Of a stretch of 64,000 nt of DNA, positions 58,101 to 64,000 are shown one piece after another (within the stretch, counting starts at the first letter, position 1; each line of letters begins with the position of its first letter). The stretch spans positions 11,841,807 to 11,905,806 of the forward strand of contig OZ020520.1 in NCBI GenBank assembly GCA_963971425.1, given 5' to 3'. The position numbers and the translations under genes were made by a program. This DNA comes from Bryoerythrophyllum caledonicum. Taxonomy: Eukaryota; Streptophyta; Bryopsida; Pottiales; Pottiaceae. Below the pieces are notes generated by a model. It was given only the letters and a program-made list of their open reading frames with translations. It made no database searches and was not told where the DNA came from.

Positions 58101-58155
58101 CCGGTTCCCACGGTGGTGTGAGGGAAGGTTTCTGGGACCTTGTGGCACGGGACAT
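52150..58155 (-). CDS. Gypsy gag-pol polyprotein (2001 residues to a premature TAG)
   Basis: One frame encodes all retrotransposon functions. Capsid-like gag covers about residues 120-290 (YKWYRNHPPNTFQDW). Zinc knuckles lie at 403-416 (CTQCGQPGHTSPFC) and 489-501 (CGNCGGNHPTQVC). A 10-residue unit GQNHGGQQNL is repeated three times at 571-600. The protease motif LVDGGSGLN is at 820-828. Reverse transcriptase spans about 1190-1370 with LRVCIDYRKLN and catalytic FIDDF (1332-1336). RNase H follows (FCDASAVAVG, NERECLA, YVDHMAIKYL). Integrase has an HHCC finger and the D,D,E core (WGIDYVG, LISDRGKHF, TEWVNQTL). Gag and pol share one frame without a shift or internal stop. The start is the first ATG about 1.5 kb after the 5' LTR. 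The TAG removes about 35 C-terminal integrase residues. Confidence 0.96.
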   Translation of the reverse strand: MSRATRSQKPSLTPPWEPASERTRSRELTEDTAEGFLEVQLEAIPAPPLLFPPSFLIPAFDPVNTTNTTSPRGNTSAPTMASGGPPPVRPPINPLVQPRGLPIVVPEGLQAAPMPPNLPTFRGTRDEDPSAHVERFLELLTTCLITNTGYFLVWFSCILKDAAYKWYRNHPPNTFQDWDSLMRAFLEHFRPKVGQSNALTALAALRQGPGDDITTYIRRFDLVVTRFVGNLLTNDTLTQFFIQGFNNEGTIREILKVRPASLDEAKAQARLIEQVDRDQERMWRKEDHHIPSFIPIHAQGKGPVLERNQGSTGAQVPTWNYYAPPLNVRPPVALPQLTYHEERGTWKEEMKNEILQGQQGFQDQLAQQIKAMQDQMAFLIKNQVPNPTPPPIESGRHASGLWCTQCGQPGHTSPFCTTPVAAPQHQASQPPYVPPHRNQPPTVTSYVPQGYASPSQGYGGPPRPRYEIHQPCGKRHAPGQCWVESGVVCGNCGGNHPTQVCRRPDKVIPMPFPPGNYPQQAQDHLRGARNPTSDNTLRPPSLYYDYNNHRQNQTPPMGVNTKAGYIPINQGQNHGGQQNLGQNHGGQQNLGQNHGGQQNQGPQDVRYATMSSEIVSTHSPSLTELNVVFHEVSTTKEAKTCELPALAVQTRSSRREPRYSSPPPPIPEESETSEEDSPHFSDLNDTTKEAVEGTKRANFESPRGIPRSRTPLSTPQEPWEGPSIPSPEVNTFPRVEKQGGEGPYDLWADLSRLKADITIAQLLEVSPPMRKSLRSGTRVKRRPRARVRLAARVKSAHPNIEVKAVQIEVSIVDKIVPNVLVDGGSGLNIMPLSTMEKLGLDITDPSPYIINMANQSSEAPLGQISGCKVTTGGVEYSLTFQIIRMHSNKEAYPLLLGRPWLRIANATVEWGGPKPNITYGPPENPTTVHIQPSRLGICRGCMGSSEDESQEVLSKEPPKRVRFAPHKAVDRAQPSKAHVMPFKSMGPGLYEWVPTGEFVDWLREHPTSSADEAMSVHFMETELIGRETGLELSLVPLLDDLEPSAVFGMDVEGTQGDELEVLGDEGPLNPSLHFRRTSTGILASGSGATYPQVPNDWYKGPTQQPHVHHDDWKLMVVSHEQDEVRSIKVGVRLTEEEMVKYKALVVEFGNIFAWSYKDLKGIPPAVTQHHIPLLPGTTPIRQKERRMNPNLQLIVKAELEKLLQAGFIKPVEISDWVSPMVLVKKKNGKLRVCIDYRKLNHHTQKDHFPLPFINTILEEVGGHDLYTFMDGYSGYNQISIAPEDYHKTAFTTPWGTFIYLVMPFGLCNAPSAFQRAMTYASSDLLHKSMTVFIDDFSTQSTKDNHLTCVRQSFERCRRTGIALNPEKIFLAVERGVLLGFVVSKDGREPDPDKVKVIVELHPPTNVKEIQKTLGHIGWYREVIHDYATKAMPITRLIQKNVRFEWTPHCQEAFDVLKGELTTYPVLRPPNWELPFHVFCDASAVAVGSTLCQPVGLNGKDHPIAFASRQLNPAEKNYTTNERECLAMVFSVKKFRHYLLLNRVVFYVDHMAIKYLVNKADLSGRLARWVLLLEEFDYTVEYRPGRMHLQADHLSRLSEEPDIVPIDEALIDEDLFKVSSIPSWYNLVAEFLTTHLLPDSLSKNERRKVRLHSRHFTIVGGKLYRRGVDGLLRRCVTPVEIPTILSACHDSACGGHLTGTLTAQKVLRAGYYWPTLFQDAHEYTKRCDACQRYAQNDLRMSMPLRVSLPLVPFEKWGIDYVGEVHPSSSSGMKHIVVATEYLTKWAEARAVKTNDANHAAKFLFEQIITRFGCPKILISDRGKHFLNEVIEAMTNRFKINHRKTTPYHPQTNGHTEWVNQTLVNILRETVTDSKRDWDTKLPAALWAYRTTFKVTTPATPFSLVYGIEAILPIEFEIPSLRMAVTERWSMATSLADRLERLEELDEMRRWSAQNMEAIQRRRKIAFDKRNKVRSLRPGMLFLLQDPRRLDFPGRFDALWLGP

Positions 58156-59634
58156 CTACTCTAAAGTCTAAGAGTAAGATCTTGTTGTGTGTTGATGATG
58201 GTCATGTTCCCCCGAAAGATTTTCCATCCAAGGTTTAAGGGCCGTGGGTGAAACTACACGAAGCACGGCCTAATTTGATCGGTGAGTGGATGTTTCCAAC
58301 ACTCCTACTCCCGATTCTATCACGAGGATGGACTGACCCAAGACCAAGACCCAATTTTTAGTGGTGGAGTTTTAGCTCGATGAAGCCGCCGAAGAATCCT
58401 ATTAAGGACTACCCTCCAAGGGCAAACGACAAAAAGCTAACCGAATTGAGGGATGTCTCCACGAGCATCACCCCGTTGGAAAGCTGTCCCCCAACTGGCG
58501 CCACACGGTACAGATCCTTACTGTGGGGCTGGCCCAGACCTCAATTTGATAAAAGGTGGGGTTCCTCGGTATCTTTGGTATCCCCCCTTCCACCTTTTAC
58601 CACCTTGAACTAGGCATTACCCACTAGGAGGAAAACGACTCAATCACGGGACGGCATGCAACAAAGTGTGTATACAATGTTATCACTGTGAAGAAGACAT
58701 ACCTCGATGCATCTCCAGCCACCCTGTCACCATTAGTTGAAGTCGACCGTGGACCTAATCGCACTCTATCGATGCTAAGGCCAAGCAATAAGTCACATAC
58801 AATGTTATAGAGGGGGATAACTTACCTTGAAGCAACTCCAGCCAATCCACTTATTAGCACAAGATTTGTTGCATGCAATTTCGTGGTTGGCCAAACCTAG
58901 CGGTTCTAAGGCAAGTGTTCCACACGGCTCAAGTGGGAAATCAGGGTTTTCTAACCCTAGTGTGGTCACCACATCCAAGTTGGTCCTATTTACTACTCGT
59001 AGTCCTACAAAGAGGATGTAGTGCACATACCGTATGAAGCGCTCCTTCCATACAGCACCCCTACGTCTTGGATGCGTCCATGACTCCAAGTCCCCTCCAA
59101 GTAGCTCATTCACACCTACATAGCGTTAACTTGCAACTTTTGATTCAACCATTCAAGTTACACCAAGTTGTTCTTACCTTGGTGGTTAGTCAAGCGCGGG
59201 GGGAAGGAAGAGGCGCCCTTGTCCCATACCCGGGCACTTGTACCCTTCCCCTTGGACCTAGGGGCTCACTGGAAATCCTCGTGGATTTCCGTGGGAGGGC
59301 CTCAACCTTTCACCCCTAGGCCCCTTGCTCAACTCAAGCCACAAGCCTAGAAGGGGATCCCCCCAACACAAGGTGTTTTGTGGTTGGAGGGTCGGGAACT
59401 CCACACTCCCTTCTAGACCCCCACCTTTAAACACAACTTGGCATCCATGCACTCACCATACTTTCAAACATTCACAAGTCATTCACCATCCAACATAACT
59501 TAACCATTCAGGAGTAAATTGGGCACTTACCTCAAGTTGCCCTATGCTGCTCCATATGCCATAAGGCTAATTGCGTTTGTACCTTACATCCAACGAAAGA
59601 ACAATTAGCACAATCAAACCATGAACACGCCTCC
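58156..59634 (-). other. Untranslated leader of the gypsy element
   Basis: About 1.5 kb lies between primer-binding site and gag ATG. No reading frame resembles a known protein. It presumably holds packaging and dimerisation signals. Confidence 0.6.
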
Positions 59635-59651
59635 TCCCGGCAGACGCACCA
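59635..59651 (-). promoter_or_regulatory. Primer-binding site, probably for tRNA-Gly(UCC)
   Basis: Three bases inside the 5' LTR the minus strand reads TGGTGCGTCTGCCGGGA. Its complement, TCCCGGCAGACGCACCA, agrees with the 3' end of plant tRNA-Gly(UCC) plus CCA as I remember it; the tRNA identity rests on memory. Confidence 0.65.
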
Positions 59652-59654
59652 AAA

Positions 59655-61960
59655 TGTGAGCAAAATAAACCGCCCCCTAATGGGGTGGCTTATCTTGAAC
59701 ACAAGATCCTACATATGGGATGCAGCCCCTTGTGCAAACATACTTAACCATTCATACAAGCATGATGACCCAAGGCGTGGTCACTTAAGAGGGTTCATTA
59801 ATAATTAGTGATGTGATGGCTGAATTCAGCCTTAGGTTGAATCCAACCTTTAGACAAGCGTAAATTCCGCCTCACAGCTCCGTTTCCAATGTTTTAAAGC
59901 TCCATTAGGTTCAATTTCGCCTTGTGAACTTGATTAGCACCTTAACCACCAATTCCAGGCCCAAGTGCAGCCCTGACAGCAGCAACCAGCAGACAGGCTC
60001 CTCTTTTTATGTTAAAAGTTTAATTCTTCATTATCTTCGTGATTATGACTCCGTTTTTTACGTTTGTTTTTTGTATTCTTATTAGTTTTTCTTGCTTAAC
60101 ACGATGGCAGCCTTCAATTAACCGGTTGACTCAATCCGGGACTCACAGCCAACGACCAGCAGTGCACACTTAACATACATGTTTATTCAAAATCGTGCAC
60201 CACAATTCACGTGTATACCACATGCATTCACACAAGTGGCCCTACTCAAACACTATACCATGCATGAGCCTCCAGCTGCCTTCACTTACTATTGTAGATT
60301 AAACCGATTGTTTGGTTGAGTTGATAGCAAACCCTAATCCTAGTGAAAATTTGGCAGCGCTTCCGCGTGATTTTTTGTAACTAGAAAATTTAGGGTTCCT
60401 TCTCCACATGCAATCAAGAAGATAATGAATCAATTGGGAGAGGAAGAAGGCTCCCTGATCTAGCTCAATTCACCCTCTGCCGTGTTCGTGGTCGTTCTTG
60501 TGCTGTGGTCGTCCTCCTCTTCTTGGTGCTCTTCACTCCACAGCCCGTATCTTCGTCGTCACAACTCCGATCCGTACGTTCTTGATCTTGTTGGAAAGCC
60601 AACACTCTAATCTATCTAGTCCTAAAGTCTTAGCTCGATCGGACAAGAACTCTGCGGCTGACAAGGGAAGATCTGAGGAGGCCAAGTGAGATCCGCCACC
60701 GCTCCTCCAGCTGGTCGTCCTCGCTCCGCAGCTCGTATCTTCGTCGTCACAGCTCCGATCCGTACGTTCTTGATCTTGTTGAAAAGCCAACACTCTAATC
60801 TATCTAGTCCTAAAATCTTAGCTCGATTGGACAAGAACTCCGCTACTGACAAGGGAAAACCTGAGGCCGTATGAGATCCGCCACCGATCCTCCAGCTGGT
60901 TGTCCTTGCTCCGCCGCCCGTATCTTCGTCGTCACAGCTCCGATCCACACGTTCTTGAGCTTGTTGGAAATCCAACGTTCTAATCTATCTACTGTGCTAT
61001 TTTCGCAACGATTGAATCAAATTCCAGCCCACAGGAGGGGGAAATCTGAACCCTACCTCTCTCTCTCCTTCCACACACCTCTCTCGGTTTCCTAGCTCCT
61101 ACCACACACCTCTCTAACTCCTACCTCCCACACTTCGAATGAGCGCCCTCCAAGGGGGTAACCCCAAGGCCCTTGCTCCATTCTTTGTTCCCAAGGTCGT
61201 TCCCTTCGTCGTTCACAGCCGCCATTTTGGGTGGGCATATTAATGGTCACACTAAACAATAGTAACTAAAAAGCTAATAAATCACTAGCCACCCTTGCAT
61301 TTAACACAAGTGGGTGTCCCACTAACCAAGGAATATCTAAATCTAAACTTTGACTCCATGCCACATGTGTGTGCATGATCTCAATAAGTGGGCTATTAGC
61401 TAATTTTCAAAGGTGCAAAAATCTAATTTAACCTACCTAAATTGAATTCCCCTTGCTTGGGGTAATTCCTAATTTACTTAGTGACTGATGAGGATTCTTT
61501 TCCACTTCTTTTTGGACCCTATTGACTATTTTTTTAAGGGCTTTTAACGCCCCATTCTTTTTTCTTTTCTCCTCACCATCCTCCTTCTTCTTCTCCCATT
61601 TTTTTGGTTTCGTGATTTCTTCATCGTGACCGAATACGGTCTACAACTCGATAGGAGGTAAATTCTTCTCCACCACTACTCATTTTAATTCTTTTCTAAT
61701 TTTCTTTTGTCTTTTTTCCCTTCTCTCTTTGCTTTTCTTTTCTGGTTTATTCCCTTTTTTTTCTTCCTTTTTGGCTAACTACATAAATTCCGCGATTGCC
61801 CATAAATGGCTCCTCTTTTAGTGAGGGGAAAGGCCACTTGGCCATTTTAATCAAAAAACCACGAGCTAGTCCATGGGATAACCCATTTTCACCACTCATT
61901 AGCCTTAATGGACCCGACGTGAGGTCCATTCATCACCGTGAGCCGTTTTTGCGGCTCACA
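59655..61960 (-). repeat. 5' LTR of the gypsy element (2306 bp)
   Basis: It is the partner of 49031-51897 with three tandem ~187-bp units (from about 60498, 60686, 60871). Differences noted include the outermost C>A (TGTGAGCA at 59655), A/G in CTGCG(A/G)CTGAC, C/G near 60995 and A/G near 61873. Confidence 0.97.
60498..61053. repeat. ~187-bp tandem array in the 5' LTR, three units
   Basis: Units begin near 60498, 60686 and 60871. They correspond to the first and the last two units of the six-unit array in the other LTR. Confidence 0.93.
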
Positions 61961-61965
61961 CAAAG
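61961..61965. other. Target-site duplication CAAAG, right copy
   Basis: It matches 49026-49030. Confidence 0.93.
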
Positions 61966-63696
61966 CAAGGGAGGCAGCTCATCTTTACGTGGCGAGCCGA
62001 AGGTATGTTACAGCTATGGCAAATCGGGCCATTTTGCACGAAATTGCTTCAAGCCGAAGAAATGAGAGCGAAACAACGGAAACCAAGCAAAGGAGAAAGA
62101 GAATGCCAACCATGCCAAGGATGAGGATGACTACGCATTTGCAACTCAAGATGGATCTCATTCCAAGTCTATATGTAAGTGGGTTTTGGATTCGGGCGCT
62201 ACAAAATACATGACACCACATTGGGCGGCATTTGATACATATGAGGTGATTTCATCATGCAACATGCATTTGAGTGATGATAGTATTGTGGATGCCATTG
62301 GAGTCGGTGCCATTGTTGTCCAAGTGCTCGCGAAGAGGCGTTAAAAGAGGATGACACTCAAAGACGTCCATCATGTGCCCAAGTTGCAAGCAAACTTGCT
62401 CTCCGTGAACAAGCTTGTGTCCAGCGATATGAAGGTGCAATTCAATGCGGACATGTGTTCATTGAAGGCACCAAATGGAGATGTACTTGCGGTAGCACCT
62501 CGTGAAGACAATTTGTATCAAGTGGCCTTCACCAAGGTATATGAGGCGGATGCGGCCAATTTGGCACAATCATCAAGCAAAAATGGCGCCATGGAGCTTT
62601 GGCATCGTCGACTTGATCATTTGAACGTGAGAAGTGGGCATTTGCTTCAAAGCATGGTGAGTGGCATGACCCTTGGCAAAGATAAGTCATCCATGCAATT
62701 TTGTGAAGGGTGTGTGCAAGGCAAGCAACATAGGGCACCATTTCCAAAGGATGAAGGGACTCGTGCCACAGAGCCTTCGAAGATTGGACATTTGGATGTA
62801 TGCGGCCTCATGAGGACCACGTCCATTGGCGACACAAGGTACTTTGTGACCTTTATTGATGACTTTCCAAGGAAGGTGTCGTTATACATGTTGAAGACAA
62901 AGGAGGAGTGCCTTGAGAAGTTCAAGGAGTTCAAGGCGCTTGCGGAAAAGCAATCTGAGCACAAGATTAAGGGGTTTCCGTCCGACAATGGTGGAGAGTT
63001 CATCTCCAAGGCATTTTGAGGCTACTTCAAGCATCACGGCATCAGGAGGCAACCATCAACACCGTACACGCTCGAGCAAAACGGAGTGGCCGAGCGGAGC
63101 TAACCGCACCATTGTGGAGATGGCAAAGAGCATGATCCATAATCAACGGCTCAAGCTTGCTTTTTGGGCCGAAGCGGTGATCGATGCGGTCTACATTTGC
63201 AATCGGTGCCCGACAAGGGCGCTTGTCACCACTACACCACAAGAAGCTTGGAGGGGCCGGAAGCTATGCATTGCACACATGCGCGTGTTTGGATGCATTG
63301 CAGATCCATGGTGCCGGATGCAAAGAGGGATAAACTCGATGTAAAAGGCACAAAGAGTTTGTTTCTTGGCTATGCGAGGGCAGCAAGGTATATCGCCTCA
63401 CGTCTTTGAGACGATGAAGATCATTCAGTGTCGTGATGTGGTGTTTGTTGAAGATAGAGAAAGTATTGGTTATGGTTTAATGACGAGTCTAAGTGGGAGT
63501 AGTGAGACGTCTTTGTCGGTTTTGGTGGACGAATCTTCCAAACCAAGTACCACCGGTGATAGTGATCCCAAGAAGAAGAAGACGGTGGATGGTGAAGAAG
63601 AAGGTGCAATTGTGGGGCCTTCAACAACACCTACATCAACAACAAGTGATGATGAGGATAGTGAAAGCACTCAAGAGCCACGATATCCAAGAATGG
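61966..63696 (+). pseudogene. Ty1/copia polyprotein, protease-integrase part (right half)
   Basis: It continues the gag gene cut at 49030. The first domain is the zinc knuckle CYSYGKSGHFARNC, where the second Cys of CCHC is Tyr. Then come the protease motif WVLDSGA with a decayed flap, the GAG-pre-integrase region (LWHRRLDHLN..C..C at about 62600-62720) and the integrase core with DVCG, FIDDFPRKV and SDNGGEF up to a stop near 63017. Further integrase text follows in shifting frames (QNGVAERS, LAFWAEAV, RVFGCIA), then an acidic linker to 63690. The longest clean frame is 62351-63019. Multiple stops and shifts make it a dead copy. Reverse transcriptase is cut off by an LTR starting at 63697. 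Confidence 0.87.
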
Positions 63697-64000
63697 TGTT
63701 GCAGTTCATAGAGACAGTATTCCTCTGGAATGCATCCAATCGTCACTAAATGCTTCCAAAGTAACCGCTCCGGTTTTGTTCCCACAGAGACCTAATGTTC
63801 TTTTTCCAAATACTCCCACTTTCTTAACTTACTACAACAATCGTTTATAGGTTAGCTATCCTATTAGCTTTAGTAGGGTAGATCCGGATCCTTCCGGAGT
63901 CCGGATTGTGAACAATGATTTCCGGAAAGTAATTTCCGGAAGTCGGGAGGGTAGTTTAATTTGTCTCTGTTCCTCCTCAGAGGGGCTCCTGGAGTTTTTA
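63697..64000 (+). mobile_element. LTR of the same family as 34631-35899, truncated by the window end
   Basis: It starts TGTTGCAGTTCATAGAG, aligning with TGTCGTAGTTTGCAGAG at 34631, and continues with CAGTATTCCTC(T/C)GGAATGCA, TTCCAAAGTAA and dense TCCGG words. It is inserted in the copia pseudogene. Confidence 0.75.

Larger units (their letters stand above)
49031..61960 (-). mobile_element. Complete Ty3/gypsy LTR retrotransposon, 12.93 kb
   Basis: Direct LTRs (49031-51897 and 59655-61960) with TGTGAGCC..GGCTCACA ends enclose a 7.76-kb interior with one long minus-strand gag-pol frame. CAAAG is duplicated at the insertion site inside a copia gag gene. The LTRs differ at only about four positions seen by eye apart from tandem-unit number, so the insertion is young. 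The primer-binding site next to the right LTR confirms minus-strand orientation. No chromodomain is visible; the clade is not assigned. Confidence 0.97.

Noticed and set aside
52150-58155. Many plus-strand frames of 60-177 codons across the gypsy interior
   Set aside because: They are shadows of the 2001-codon gag-pol frame.

Overview
The window is nuclear DNA of a land plant. The evidence is one intact, intron-containing SQUAMOSA-promoter-binding-like (SPL) transcription factor gene with an exact miR156 target site, set among plant-type retrotransposons (Ty1/copia, Ty3/gypsy, LINE), a hAT transposase relic, a CACTA-like element and many AT-rich inverted-repeat elements. The species cannot be named from this sequence. 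The short SPL introns (419, 248 and 166 bp) and the unusual repeat families would fit a bryophyte or other non-flowering lineage, but that is a weak inference.

Layout: 0.26-2.55 kb is a decayed copia element with its right LTR. 2.55-6.7 kb is intergenic DNA with small repeats. 6.7-9.7 kb (minus strand) is the SPL gene, four coding exons that join in frame to 721 residues; its GC-rich 5' flank reaches about 10.5 kb. 10.5-30.4 kb is AT-rich repeat territory. It holds several elements bounded by TTAA with CCC(C/T)..GGG ends, a 118-bp tandem array, a truncated LINE, a 420-bp MITE with 27-bp terminal inverted repeats, and about 95 near-perfect copies of a 9-bp repeat. 30.4-32.8 kb is a foldback-like structure with GC-rich subrepeats in its arms. 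33.2-34.6 kb is a hAT transposase pseudogene abutted by a 1.27-kb solo LTR.

36.96-41.43 kb holds two broken genes transcribed divergently: a RING-H2/coiled-coil protein (minus) and a protein-kinase-like protein (plus). Between them lies a possible bidirectional promoter, with a TATA-like motif on each side of an array of GACGTC-centred GC palindromes. A second array of the same palindrome lies past the kinase. 42.47-43.91 kb is a non-autonomous CACTA-like element with a 3-bp TAC target duplication and a core of simple repeats.

43.9-48.4 kb is mostly unassigned, with a CTTAAG-rich stretch and a decayed coding remnant. 48.4-63.7 kb is a copia pseudogene split by a young, nearly complete 12.9-kb gypsy element (49031-61960, minus strand, TSD CAAAG). 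The gypsy LTRs are almost identical except that one carries six and the other three copies of a ~187-bp tandem unit. A further LTR of the 34.6-kb family starts at 63697 and runs off the window.

Only the SPL gene looks like a functional host gene. The rest is a layered record of nested insertions. The most interesting items are the divergent RING/kinase pair with its palindrome array, the TTAA-bounded element families (piggyBac-like ends in a plant), the LTR copy-number difference with a likely tRNA-Gly primer, and the foldback element.
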